From assembly GCA_027923505.1 (NCBI GenBank), contig BROI01000013.1, positions 186,001 to 250,000 on the forward strand: a stretch of 64,000 nucleotides of DNA, written 5' to 3'. This document shows, in pieces, positions 10,757 to 22,200 of the stretch. Source of the DNA: Mayamaea pseudoterrestris (taxonomy: Eukaryota > Bacillariophyta > Bacillariophyceae > Sellaphorales > Sellaphoraceae). A model generated the notes under the pieces. That model was not told the origin of the DNA. It saw nothing but the letters and a program-made list of their open reading frames with translations, and searched no databases. Both the position numbers and the translations under genes were made by a program. The first letter of the stretch is position 1. Each line of letters starts with the position of its first letter.

Positions 10757-11137
10757 GCTGCTGCTTCTGCTGTATGTTAAGCTGAGCAGCACGGCAGAGG
10801 GGCGACGATTGGCTTGCTCATGGACGAGCGGCTGCCGACAGCCATCAACGCAGAAAACTTCCAGGTTATGATGGATGACGAATGCGAACTTCATCCTTAA
10901 GTGAAGCCGCTTTGGTCCGTCCCTCACCCCGTGTCGTATCCAGCATCATACCGGTACTACACTGCCGTACTGGTACAATACGCGGCGGCCGATCCAGGAT
11001 GTGTGTTAATATACCAGTACAAGTACGCATAAAGTATAAATTGTTCGTTCAATCCTACGATAGCAAGAGTGCATGTCAATACTGCACGAGGTGGCGCAGG
11101 ATCCCGACAATTTAATGTGCCCACTCTCGCCGATACA
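10757..11137. other. intergenic
   Basis: This is the gap between two genes that both lie on the minus strand: the 3' side of the PH-domain gene and the 5' side of the small plastid protein. Short frames cross it without recognisable features. No repeat or RNA gene was seen. Confidence 0.45.
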
Positions 11138-11863
11138 CTACGAAAAGTATCCGTTCGGCATCGGGCCGGCATCATTCAATCTGCTCATTTCTATTTCCTG
11201 CAAGTTTCGCGAGTCGATCATTGTTCGAATGCGCTCCTTTTTCTTGACAAAATTGGCTCCCAAAGAATCATAGTAGTTCCAAGACTTGGGAAACGATTCC
11301 GGCAGTGCGTGGCCCATGGATCGCGTAATGGCTTCCTGTCGGGCCAGTTCAAGCGTCTGCATCCACTCGGATGCAATCTCACGTGAATGCACCAAGTAGT
11401 ATTGTCGCGTGCGAATCGTAGAAAGGCATATGACAGTGGTATATCCAGCAGGGAACGAAACAATTCCAACGTTTTGCTGAAGAGCTTGCAAGGAAACAAT
11501 GGCCATAGACAAGGTCTGGAGAGGAATAGATGATCCTTTGGGGCCTCTCGTCGGATGCACATTGTCTGAAAATTTGTACAAGAAGCTTCCCAGTAGAATC
11601 AAGTGCCGTCGCTCCCACTTTGGCGCTAGCAAGGCTGCGAGCCAAGCCATGTTCAAAATGAGCGATTGCAAAACCTGCGGAAGGAAGCTATAGAAAACAG
11701 ACGTATGTAGTTTCAGCACAGGTCCTTCGTGCTGCGGAGAGGCCCTGAGCAAATGGGGAGCTGTCAACCCAGTCGTGAAACGCGGATCATGATCGTGAGA
11801 GTCATCAAGTGCCACGGCGTCGGAAATGGATTGCGCCGCTGCAGAAATGCGCTGCCGAATCAT
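11138..11863 (-). CDS. PH-domain-like protein
   Basis: A 241-residue single-exon frame is read from the ATG at 11863; an upstream TTG at 11887 is in frame but unlikely as a start. Residues about 70-180 read like a pleckstrin-homology fold: WLAALLAPKWERRHLILLGS, then YKFSD, PKGSSIPLQTLS, STIRTRQYYLVHS and the C-terminal helix SEWMQTLELARQEAI. PH domains bind phosphoinositides or proteins at membranes. The C-terminus (PKSWNYYDSLGANFVKKKER) has no assigned function. There is no signal peptide or membrane segment. The hydrophobic stretch just before the PH core (SFLPQVLQSLILNMAWLAAL) is unusual and might include an unspliced or alternative segment. It is divergent from fabI, with about 450 bp between starts. 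The domain call is moderate; the biological role is unknown. Confidence 0.65.
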   Translation of the reverse strand: MIRQRISAAAQSISDAVALDDSHDHDPRFTTGLTAPHLLRASPQHEGPVLKLHTSVFYSFLPQVLQSLILNMAWLAALLAPKWERRHLILLGSFLYKFSDNVHPTRGPKGSSIPLQTLSMAIVSLQALQQNVGIVSFPAGYTTVICLSTIRTRQYYLVHSREIASEWMQTLELARQEAITRSMGHALPESFPKSWNYYDSLGANFVKKKERIRTMIDSRNLQEIEMSRLNDAGPMPNGYFS

Positions 11864-12313
11864 TGGTCGTCTGTCGTATATTAGCAAAAAGGCAATGCAA
11901 ACGAACTATCAATTGCAACGTGAATGTAGGATTTTGCTGAATGAGCTGGAGGAAAACTTATTATGGAGGTACTGCTCGGTAGAGGCAGCGAAACTGGGTG
12001 AGCCCAAGCGACGAACAAAAAGGAAGGGCGTCGAGGCGCGCGCGAATTGTACTTCAAACACCATAGTCGAACACGAAAAATGGGTGTACATTAAATATCA
12101 CAGTTCCGTCATTTTTGTACCGTAGCGACTTTGCGCACCCACGTACGTACTTGGCGCGGTTGGAATCCAAGACGACGACGCTTGTATCTTACGATGATGA
12201 TGTCGAAAGTTTCAACCATTACTATACGTAAAAATCACTTTACTGTTAGTACCTTTGCCCTCGGAAATTTTCGCTGGCATCGAGGATTCCGCATTGTGCT
12301 TACTTCCGTCGCA
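11864..12313. other. divergent promoter region
   Basis: About 450 bp separate the start codons of the PH-domain gene (minus) and fabI (plus). Short open frames cross it on both strands but have no features of genes. It presumably holds both promoters; no specific element could be identified. Confidence 0.45.
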
Positions 12314-13547
12314 ATGTTCTCTCAATTCTCGCTCTTTGTCGCTACTTACTTGTTGGCATCATGCTCCTCGTTCGCACCTTCCGTCACGAGTAAGTCTTCG
12401 AGAAGATGACGCAATCGATACCCAATGAGCAGAGAGTGCATGGCTGCACCGCTCATGTTTGTTTGACTTGCAGTTGCAGCTTCATTCATGATCCCATGTG
12501 GCTGACTCAATTGCTTCTCCTTCTCTCAATGTTTCCATCACAGAGTCGGCAGGCTCTCACAGTCGTGGTTCTGTTTCAGTCCGACCCATCGGAGGACAAG
12601 CTTCCTCGTCAACGCAGCTGGCAATGGCGGCGAATGTTGACATGACGGGCAAGGTCGCCTTTATTGCTGGCGTTGCAGACTCGACGGGGTACGGATGGGC
12701 GATTGCCCGAGCCTTGGCGGACGCTGGTGCGACCATTATCGTCGGAACTTGGCCGCCAGTGCTCAAGATTTTTGAAATGGGAATCCGCAAGGGTAACTTT
12801 GACGAGGATTCGACTCTCAGTGACGGCTCAAAAATGGTGATTGAAAAGATATATCCATTGGACGCCGTATTTGATACACCCGACGATGTTCCTGAGGAAA
12901 TCAAAACGAACAAACGATACGCTGGACTCGACGGATTTACCATTTCCGAAGTCGCCAAGGCTGTCGAGGCCGACTACGGTAAAATTGACGTCCTCATCCA
13001 CTCACTCGCTAATGGACCTGAAGTTACCAAACCATTGCTGGAAACTTCGCGCAAAGGATACCTCGCGGCGTCCTCGGCATCAGCCTTCTCTGCCGTCAGT
13101 CTCCTACAAAAATTTGGACCAATCATGAACCCCAACAGTTCATTCGTCTCTCTCAGCTACATTGCATCCGAAAAGGTCATTCCTGGGTATGGCGGTGGCA
13201 TGTCCTCCGCCAAGGCACAGCTAGAGAGCGACACGCGAACCCTCGCTTTTGAAGCTGGTCGTAAATGGGGATGCCGGGTCAACACCATTTCGGCTGGACC
13301 TTTGAAATCACGGGCTGCGTCCGCTATTGGCAAGGAACCTGGTCAAAAGACTTTTATCGAACTAGCGATCGACTACTCTAAGGCAAATTCTCCGCTTGAC
13401 CAAGACTTGTACAATGACGACGTTGGCAATGCGGCCCTTTTCCTAGCCAGCCCACTTGCTCGTACAGTCACGGGTGTTACTCTTTACGTTGATAATGGTC
13501 TTCATGCTATGGGAATGGCGCTCGACAGTCAAGCCATGGTTCAGTAA
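12314..13547 (+). CDS. fabI: enoyl-[acyl-carrier-protein] reductase (NADH), plastid-targeted (2 exons)
   Basis: FabI reduces trans-2-enoyl-ACP, the last step of each cycle of plastid type II fatty-acid synthesis. Exon 1 (12314-12389) and exon 2 (12544-13547) join across a 154-base intron (GTAAGT...CACAG), giving 359 residues. Exon 1 supplies [20 protein letters not shown] followed by APSVT: a signal peptide plus an SSFAP cleavage motif, the plastid address of algae with secondary red plastids. The reductase starts near residue 60 with the nucleotide-binding GVADSTGYG (68-76), has HSLANGPEV, and carries the active-site set [20 protein letters not shown] with Tyr 231, catalytic Tyr 241 and Lys 249, as in plant plastid Fab[14 protein letters not shown] follows. 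The whole domain aligns without gaps to the plant-type enzyme, so function is very likely intact. It supplies the acyl chains that DGAT1 later stores. Confidence 0.95.
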
Positions 13548-13610
13548 AGCATAGGAGAGCTATCAAAATATCTAACCCTTTAGCAAATTTACAATACACA
13601 ATCATACTGG

Positions 13611-15116
13611 TCATGTTTTTGGTGCAGCTGCACTTAGCAAAACCCTTTGCGCAACACCAATGGCAGACATGGTTCGGAAAAAGATGTTGCGAAAGGATGA
13701 GTAGAAGCCATTATATCCACCTGTTTCTAAATATCCTAGTAACGACGCTTTCCAAAAAATTTGGAAGTTGGGCATCCATCGCGCCGATTCATACTCGTCA
13801 AGATACTTGGCTAGACTGACGACGCTTACGTCTCGCTCTGCCACTGCCTCGTTGTAACTCCGCAGTCGCTTCGCTAACGAATAAGCATCCTGAATCGCTT
13901 GATTCGACCCTTGCCCTAAGAAGGGAGGAAGGGCATGGGCAGCATCGCCACACAAGACGACAAATGCACCATCGGACCCGGATACTTCCTTGCTCCAACG
14001 ACAAAAGGGGTTGTGCGCGTATACTCCGAGCTCGAAGAACTGGTCTGCTCGCTGAACGGTTGCTAGTAAATCGTTTTCGGAAAGATTGGCATCCTGCAAT
14101 TGATGCATCATGACATGCCTAGCTCTTGTGGTTGCTTTGGCCTTATCTTGAGACCAATCAGCATCCTCATAAACAGCTTGGCTCTCCTTGCGCCTTCGAA
14201 AAGGTCCGAAGTAGTTTTCGTCCAAAAAAATGGCAAAGACGCTCTTGGTGACTGTTTTTGACGCCCCTCCGTACGTGCCATCCAAACAATAACAGCCATT
14301 GCCAAAGTACTGCGAGAAGGTGACTGGAAGAGTCGACGGACTCATTTTAGCGGCCTTCATCTGCACCGCATATCGAATACGAATGCCAGTGTAGAGACCC
14401 GTTTTCGAAATTTTGCTTCTTGCCGACTCATCGGAAATGCAGCCATTGTCGACGTATTCCTTGACGACGCTCTTGATACCGTCGCATCCAACCACCAAGT
14501 CGAAAGGGCCTACTTTGGAGCCATCCGAAAAGCTGCAATAGACTTGCTGGTTTAGTTCGACCCCGAGGTTCGTTAGTTTCTTATTAAAAATGACCCTACG
14601 TTGCATCTTCTTTTCCAGTGTGTCAAATAGCGTTTTCTGCAGCGTCCCTCTCATAATACTTGTCCAGAGAATTTTTCCGTCCGACTGCAATAGCTCTGTA
14701 GCTCCAGAGTTTTGCACAATTTCCTGTAGATTCAAATCAAGCAACGTTTCCAAGGTCCCTCCCTGGTTGCCCTCGTCCTTGAGTTTATTCCCTCTCCTCG
14801 TTCGAGTTCGAAGTCGCCTTAATGGCAATCCTGCACTAATGACTGCCTTTTGGACGCGAGGATTAATATCTCCAAGCACTTTGAGTCCGCCATTGAGTTG
14901 AATTCCAGCGCCGACGAGTGGATCTAGGTTGGGTCGATCGTCAAAAATGGAAATTTCCAAATCGGGGAGGAGCGACGACAACGCATGGGCGGAAGCAAGT
15001 CCTGCAATTCCGGATCCGATGATTGCTACTTTCTTTAATGGTCTAGGTTTATTGCGACTTAGTGCCGAGCAAAAATGGCCGAAAAGAGCCGCAGTCAAGC
15101 ACTTCCTCATGCTCAT
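13611..15116 (-). CDS. FAD-dependent monooxygenase (UbiH/zeaxanthin-epoxidase-like fold)
   Basis: A single frame gives 501 residues from the ATG at 15116; the frame extends to another ATG at 15206, so the start is uncertain. I chose the inner start because it opens with MSMRKCLTAALFGHFCSALS, a possible signal peptide. The FAD-binding Rossmann motif KKVAIIGSGIAGLASAHALS lies at about residues 28-47. The middle motif GPFDLVVGCDGIKSVV is the DG fingerprint of flavoprotein hydroxylases, and GDAAHALPPFLGQGSNQAIQ near residue 405 is the second FAD-contacting motif. These place it among single-component aromatic or isoprenoid hydroxylases and epoxidases. The substrate is unknown: ubiquinone-type rings, carotenoids and small aromatics are all possible. 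The C-terminal 80 residues have a short hydrophobic segment. It is convergent with fabI, the stop codons being 64 bases apart. Confidence 0.85.
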   Translation of the reverse strand: MSMRKCLTAALFGHFCSALSRNKPRPLKKVAIIGSGIAGLASAHALSSLLPDLEISIFDDRPNLDPLVGAGIQLNGGLKVLGDINPRVQKAVISAGLPLRRLRTRTRRGNKLKDEGNQGGTLETLLDLNLQEIVQNSGATELLQSDGKILWTSIMRGTLQKTLFDTLEKKMQRRVIFNKKLTNLGVELNQQVYCSFSDGSKVGPFDLVVGCDGIKSVVKEYVDNGCISDESARSKISKTGLYTGIRIRYAVQMKAAKMSPSTLPVTFSQYFGNGCYCLDGTYGGASKTVTKSVFAIFLDENYFGPFRRRKESQAVYEDADWSQDKAKATTRARHVMMHQLQDANLSENDLLATVQRADQFFELGVYAHNPFCRWSKEVSGSDGAFVVLCGDAAHALPPFLGQGSNQAIQDAYSLAKRLRSYNEAVAERDVSVVSLAKYLDEYESARWMPNFQIFWKASLLGYLETGGYNGFYSSFRNIFFRTMSAIGVAQRVLLSAAAPKT

Positions 15117-15630
15117 GGTGCACGTAGTGATTCCTCGGAGCTCGGAGCAAATCCAAACATGATGTATTCGTGCAGTCCATGAGTACTCGTGCCTGCACAG
15201 TATCATCCATAGTGAGAGGAGATTGTATGTTGAAAGCTAACATTAATGACTGTTTTTATTATGTCTCCTCGATGAGAATGAGTCATATCATTAAGTACGT
15301 CAGCCATACATAGCCCTTTGGCACGATCGACAGTACTCTGTAAGCGACACTGACACCTCGAGGCACTCGCCGTCCTCGCACTATATTATTATGGTTTGTG
15401 GCCGCTACGTTTTGCGGGAGAATTAATCCGCGGGAATACCAAACAACGGGGTTGCCTCTACCGGGGCGCGGCTTCTTTGTGTAGCGCCGGCGCCGTTGTT
15501 CGGGAAAAGTGGTTTTGGCCGGCATCAACGGGAAAGGCGGCAACTTACAGTTAATACTGCCACTACATTTGCCGCTAGCGTTCTGCATACCTCCGCGTAA
15601 TACTGACAATTCTGTAAGAATTAACAGTAA
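15117..15630. other. divergent promoter region
   Basis: About 510 bp lie between the monooxygenase start (minus) and the TPR gene start (plus). A 108-codon minus-strand frame (15283-15609) has basic, low-information composition and no recognisable domain, so it is not called. No repeats were noted. Confidence 0.45.
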
Positions 15631-16251
15631 ATGATTAACCGAAAATGTTCAGTCATCGCTGTCAGTGCAGTGATAATGCTAGCAAACGTCGCTGTCTTTG
15701 CGATGCCGACAACAATTTCGACGGAACATGAGAAACGAGGACCCAAAGATTACCTTGAACAAGGCGACACCTTTCTAATGATGAATGCGTACGACGAAGC
15801 AATTGCTGCATACAAAAAAGGACTGGCTCTGTTGCCATCAACTGACTCACCGGTCATTGCTCTTAGTCTACAAACCAATCTGGGCTCGGCGCAGTACACT
15901 TTAGAATTACTCGACGACGCTGCTGCTTCTTATCAAGGCGCCTTGGTTGCCTTTCAGACAAGCATGGAACACAGAGCATTTGACGAAAACGAAAAAGGAG
16001 ATTTGACGGCTATTGCTGCATCGGCTGCCTTTTACCTAGGCATGGTGTATCAAGACCGAAAGGAATCGCAAGATGCAGTGGAAGTTACAAGAGTGTTCCT
16101 GCACCCCATGGTTGGCAAAACATGTCCAGGGTATGCATTGACAGGGCATAGTCTCCATTGGTGCAGGACGCCATGGGTATGGCCAAAACCACAAGTTGCA
16201 GATTCTTCCCTGTCAAACGCCCCATGCCCTGGCCACCCAAATACCCAATGA
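15631..16251 (+). CDS. TPR-repeat protein with signal peptide, 3' part lost into satellite DNA
   Basis: The frame starts with a clear signal peptide (MINRKCSVIAVSAVIMLANV, cleavage near AVFA). It continues into at least two tetratricopeptide-like repeats, YLEQGDTFLMMNAYDEAIAA (about 41-60) with YKKGLALLP, and LQTNLGSAQYTLELLDDAAA with SYQGALVAF (about 80-110), and a third begins at FYLGMVYQDRKESQDAVE. TPRs mediate protein-protein contacts, so this would be a secreted, ER or plastid-route adaptor. At about base 16,090 the sequence passes straight into diverged 181-bp satellite. The last roughly 55 codons before the stop are satellite-derived and read VFLHPMVGKTCPGYALTGH and onward. The gene is therefore truncated, or its 3' exons lie beyond this window. 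No obvious splice donor was found at the boundary. Confidence 0.7.
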   Translation: MINRKCSVIAVSAVIMLANVAVFAMPTTISTEHEKRGPKDYLEQGDTFLMMNAYDEAIAAYKKGLALLPSTDSPVIALSLQTNLGSAQYTLELLDDAAASYQGALVAFQTSMEHRAFDENEKGDLTAIAASAAFYLGMVYQDRKESQDAVEVTRVFLHPMVGKTCPGYALTGHSLHWCRTPWVWPKPQVADSSLSNAPCPGHPNTQ

Positions 16252-19200
16252 GTCAGGCAAAACATGTCCAGGGGATGCCATTGACAGGTGCAGAGTCTCA
16301 AATGGTGCAAAAAGACTGCCTGGAGGCTGACAACATGGGTACGGCCTCCACTGTGGGTATGGCCAACACCACAAGTTGCAGATTCTTCCCTGTCAAACGC
16401 CCCATGCCCTGGCCACCCAAATACCCAATGAGTCAGGCAAAACATGTCCAGGGTATGCCATTGACAGGTGCAGAGTCTCAAATGGTGCAAAAAGGACTGC
16501 CTGGAGGCTGACAACATGGGTACGGCCTCCACTGTGGGTATGGCCAACACCACAAGTTGCAGATTCTTCCCTGTCAAACGCCCCATGCCCTGGCCACCCA
16601 AATACCCAATGAGTCAGGCAAAACATGTCCAGGGTATGCCATTGACAGGTGCAAAGTCTCAAATGGTGCAAAAAGGACTGCCTGGAGGCTGACAACATGG
16701 GTACGGCCTCCACTGTGGGTATGGCCAACACCACAAGTTGCAGATTCCTTCCTGTCAAACGCCCCATGCCCTGGCCACCCAAATACCCAATGAGTCAGGC
16801 AAAACATGTCCAGGGTATGCCATTGACAGGTGCAGAGTCTCAAATGGTGCAAAAGGACTGCCTGGAGGCTGACACCATGGGTACGGCCTCCACTGTGGGT
16901 ATGGCCAACACCACAAGTTGCAGATTCTTCCCTGTCAAACGCCCCATGCCCTGGCCACCCAAATACCCAATGAGTCAGGCAAAACATGTCCAGGGTATGC
17001 CATTGACAGGTGCAGAGTCTCAAATGGTGCAAAAAGGACTGCCTGGAGGCTGACACCATGGGTACGGCCTCCACTGTGGGTATGGCCAACACCACAAGTT
17101 GCAGATTCTTCCCTGTCAAACGCCCCATGCCCTGGCCACCCAAATACCCAATGAGTCAGGCAAAACATGTCCAGGGTATGCCATTGACAGGTGCAGAGTC
17201 TCAAATGGTGCAAAAGGACTGCCTGGAGGCTGACACCATGGGTACGGCCTCCACTGTGGGTATGGCCAACACCACAAGTTGCAGATTCTTCCCTGTCAAA
17301 CGCCCCATGCCCTGGCCACCCAAATACCCAATGAGTCAGGCAAAACATGTCCAGGGTATGCCATTGACAGGTGCAGAGTCTCAAATGGTGCAAAAAGGAC
17401 TGCCTGGAGGCTGACACCATGGGTACGGCCTCCACTGTGGGTATGGCCAACACCACAAGTTGCAGATTCTTCCCTGTCAAACGCCCCATGCCCTGGCCAC
17501 CCAAATACCCAATGAGTCAGGCAAAACATGTCCAGGGTATGCCATTGACAGGTGCAGAGTCTCAAATGGTGCAAAAAGGACTGCCTGGAGGCTGACACCA
17601 TGGGTACGGCCTCCACTGTGGGTATGGCCAACACCACAAGTTGCAGATTCTTCCCTGTCAAACGCCCCATGCCCTGGCCACCCAAATACCCAATGAGTCA
17701 GGCAAAACATGTCCAGGGTATGCCATTGACAGGTGCAGAGTCTCAAATGGTGCAAAAAGGACTGCCTGGAGGCTGACACCATGGGTACGGCCTCCACTGT
17801 GGGTATGGCCAACACCACAAGTTGCAGATTCTTCCCTGTCAAACGCCCCATGCCCTGGCCACCCAAATACCCAATGAGTCAGGCAAAACATGTCCAGGGT
17901 ATGCCATTGACAGGTGCAGAGTCTCAAATGGTGCAAAAAGGACTGCCTGGAGGCTGACAACATGGGTACGGCCTCCACTGTGGGTATGGCCAACACCACA
18001 AGTTGCAGATTCTTCCCTGTCAAACGCCCCATGCCCTGGCCACCCAAATACCCAATGAGTCAGGCAAAACATGTCCAGGGTATGCCATTGACAGGTGCAG
18101 AGTCTCAAATGGTGCAAAAAGGACTGCCTGGAGGCTGACACCATGGGTACGGCCTCCACTGTGGGTATGGCCAACACCACAAGTTGCAGATTCTTCCCTG
18201 TCAAACGCCCCATGCCCTGGCCACCCAAATACCCAATGAGTCAGGCAAAACATGTCCAGGGTATGCCATTGACAGGTGCAGAGTCTCAAATGGTGCAAAA
18301 AGGACTGCCTGGAGGCTGACACCATGGGTACGGCCTCCACTGTGGGTATGGCCAACACCACAAGTTGCAGATTCTTCCCTGTCAAACGCCCCATGCCCTG
18401 GCCACCCAAATACCCAATGAGTCAGGCAAAACATGTCCAGGGTATGCCATTGACAGGTGCAGAGTCTCAAATGGTGCAAAAAGGACTGCCTGGAGGCTGA
18501 CAACATGGGTACGGCCTCCACTGTGGGTATGGCCAACACCACAAGTTGCAGATTCTTCCCTGTCAAACGCCCCATGCCCTGGCCACCCAAATACCCAATG
18601 AGTCAGGCAAAACATGTCCAGGGTATGCCATTGACAGGTGCAGAGTCTCAAATGGTGCAAAAAGGACTGCCTGGAGGCTGACACCATGGGTACGGCCTCC
18701 ACTGTGGGTATGGCCAACACCACAAGTTGCAGATTCTTCCCTGTCAAACGCCCCATGCCCTGGCCACCCAAATACCCAATGAGTCAGGCAAAACATGTCC
18801 AGGGTATGCCATTGACAGGTGCAGAGTCTCAAATGGTGCAAAAAGGACTGCCTGGAGGCTGACACCATGGGTACGGCCTCCACTGTGGGTATGGCCAACA
18901 CCACAAGTTGCAGATTCTTCCCTGTCAAACGCCCCATGCCCTGGCCACCCAAATACCCAATGAGTCAGGCAAAACATGTCCAGGGTATGCCATTGACAGG
19001 TGCAGAGTCTCAAATGGTGCAAAAAGGACTGCCTGGAGGCTGACACCATGGGTACGGCCTCCACTGTGGGTATGGCCAACACCACAAGTTGCAGATTCTT
19101 CCCTGTCAAACGCCCCATGCCCTGGCCACCCAAATACCCAATGAGTCAGGCAAAACATGTCCAGGGTATGCCATTGACAGGTGCAGAGTCTCAAATGGTG

Positions 19201-22200
19201 CAAAAAGGACTGCCTGGAGGCTGACACCATGGGTACGGCCTCCACTGTGGGTATGGCCAACACCACAAGTTGCAGATTCTTCCCTGTCAAACGCCCCATG
19301 CCCTGGCCACCCAAATACCCAATGAGTCAGGCAAAACATGTCCAGGGTATGCCATTGACAGGTGCAGAGTCTCAAATGGTGCAAAAAGGACTGCCTGGAG
19401 GCTGACACCATGGGTACGGCCTCCACTGTGGGTATGGCCAACACCACAAGTTGCAGATTCTTCCCTGTCAAACGCCCCATGCCCTGGCCACCCAAATACC
19501 CAATGAGTCAGGCAAAACATGTCCAGGGTATGCCATTGACAGGTGCAGAGTCTCAAATGGTGCAAAAGGACTGCCTGGAGGCTGACACCATGGGTACGGC
19601 CTCCACTGTGGGTATGGCCAACACCACAAGTTGCAGATTCTTCCCTGTCAAACGCCCCATGCCCTGGCCACCCAAATACCCAATGAGTCAGGCAAAACAT
19701 GTCCAGGGTATGCCATTGACAGGTGCAGAGTCTCAAATGGTGCAAAAAGGACTGCCTGGAGGCTGACACCATGGGTACGGCCTCCACTGTGGGTGTGGCC
19801 AACACCACAAGTTGCAGATTCTTCCCTGTCAAACGCCCCATGCCCTGGCCACCCAAATACCCAATGAGTCAGGCAAAACATGTCCAGGGGATGCCATTGA
19901 CAGGTGCAGAGTCTCAAATGGTGCAAAAAGGACTGCCTGGAGGCTGACAACATGGGTACGGCCTCCACTGTGGGTATGGCCAACACCACAAGTTGCAGAT
20001 TCTTCCCTGTCAAACGCCCCATGCCCTGGCAACCCCAATACCCAATGAGTCAGGCAAAACATGTCCAGGGTATGCCATTGACAGGTGCAGAGTCTCAAAT
20101 GGTGCAAAAAGGACTGCCTGGAGGCTGACAACATGGGTACGGCCTCCACTGTGGGTATGGCCAACACCACAAGTTGCAGATTCTTCCCTGTCAAACGCCC
20201 CATGCCCTGGCCACCCAAATACCCAATGAGTCAGGCAAAACATGTCCAGGGTATGCCATTGACAGGTGCAGAGTCTCAAATGGTGCAAAAAGGACTGCCT
20301 GGAGGCTGACACCATGGGTACGGCCTCCACTGTGGGTATGGCCAACACCACAAGTTGCAGATTCTTCCCTGTCAAACGCCCCATGCCCTGGCCACCCAAA
20401 TACCCAATGAGTCAGGCAAAACATGTCCAGGGTATGCCATTGACAGGTGCAGAGTCTCAAATGGTGCAAAAAGGACTGCCTGGAGGCTGACACCATGGGT
20501 ACGGCCTCCACTGTGGGTATGGCCAACACCACAAGTTGCAGATTCTTCCCTGTCAAACGCCCCATGCCCTGGCCACCCAAATACCCAATGAGTCAGGCAA
20601 AACATGTCCAGGGTATGCCATTGACAGGTGCAGAGTCTCAAATGGTGCAAAAAGGACTGCCTGGAGGCTGACACCATGGGTACGGCCTCCACTGTGGGTA
20701 TGGCCAACACCACAAGTTGCAGATTCTTCCCTGTCAAACGCCCCATGCCCTGGCCACCCAAATACCCAATGAGTCAGGCAAAACATGTCCAGGGTATGCC
20801 ATTGACAGGTGCAGAGTCTCAAATGGTGCAAAAAGGACTGCCTGGAGGCTGACAACATGGGTACGGCCTCCACTGTGGGTATGGCCAACACCACAAGTTG
20901 CAGATTCTTCCCTGTCAAACGCCCCATGCCCTGGCCACCCAAATACCCAATGAGTCAGGCAAAACATGTCCAGGGTATGCCATTGACAGGTGCATAGTCT
21001 CAAATGGTGCAAAAGGACTGCCTGGAGGCTGACAACATGGGTACGGCCTCCACTGTGGGTATGGCCAACACCACAAGTTGCAGATTCTTCCCTGTCAAAC
21101 GCCCCATGCCCTGGCCACCCAAATACCCAATGAGTCAGGCAAAACATGTCCAGGGTATGCCATTGACAGGTGCAGAGTCTCAAATGGTGCCAAAAGGACT
21201 GCCTGGAGGCTGACACCATGGGTACGGCCTCCACTGTGGGTATGGCCAACACCACAAGTTGCAGATTCTTCCCTGTCAAACGCCCCATGCCCTGGCCACC
21301 CAAATACCCAATGAGTCAGGCAAAACATGTCCAGGGTATGCCATTGACAGGTGCAGAGTCTCAAATGGTGCAAAAAGGACTGCCTGGAGGCTGACACCAT
21401 GGGTACGGCCTCCACTGTGGGTATGGCCAACACCACAAGTTGCAGATTCTTCCCTGTCAAACGCCCCATGCCCTGGCCACCCAAATACCCAATGAGTCAG
21501 GCAAAACATGTCCAGGGTATGCCATTGACAGGTGCAGAGTCTCAAATGGTGCAAAAAGGACTGCCTGGAGGCTAACACCATGGGTACGGCCTCCACTGTG
21601 GGTATGGCCAACACCACAAGTTGCAGATTCTTCCCTGTCAAACGCCCCATGCCCTGGCCACCCAAATACCCAATGAGTCAGGCAAAACATGTCCAGGGTA
21701 TGCCATTGACAGGTGCAGAGTCTCAAATGGTGCAAAAAGGACTGCCTGGAGGCTGACACCATGGGTACGGCCTCCACTGTGGGTATGGCCAACACCACAA
21801 GTTGCAGATTCTTCCCTGTCAAACGCCCCATGCCCTGGCCACCCAAATACCCAATGAGTCAGGCAAAACATGTCCAGGGTATGCCATTGACAGGTGCAGA
21901 GTCTCAAATGGTGCAAAAAGGACTGCCTGGAGGCTGACAACATGGGTACGGCCTCCACTGTGGGTATGGCCAACACCACAAGTTGCAGATTCTTCCCTGT
22001 CAAACGCCCCATGCCCTGGCCACCCAAATACCCAATGAGTCAGGCAAAACATGTCCAGGGTATGCCATTGACAGGTGCAGAGTCTCAAATGGTGCAAAAG
22101 GACTGCCTGGAGGCTGACACCATGGGTACGGCCTCCACTGTGGGTATGGCCAACACCACAAGTTGCAGATTCTTCCCTGTCAAACGCCCCATGCCCTGGC

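Noticed and set aside
11826-12125. 100-codon plus-strand frame upstream of fabI
   Set aside because: It has no features, lies in the divergent promoter region and ends before the fabI signal-peptide exon.
15283-15609. 108-codon minus-strand frame upstream of the monooxygenase
   Set aside because: Basic low-complexity composition, no domain, and positioned in a divergent promoter.
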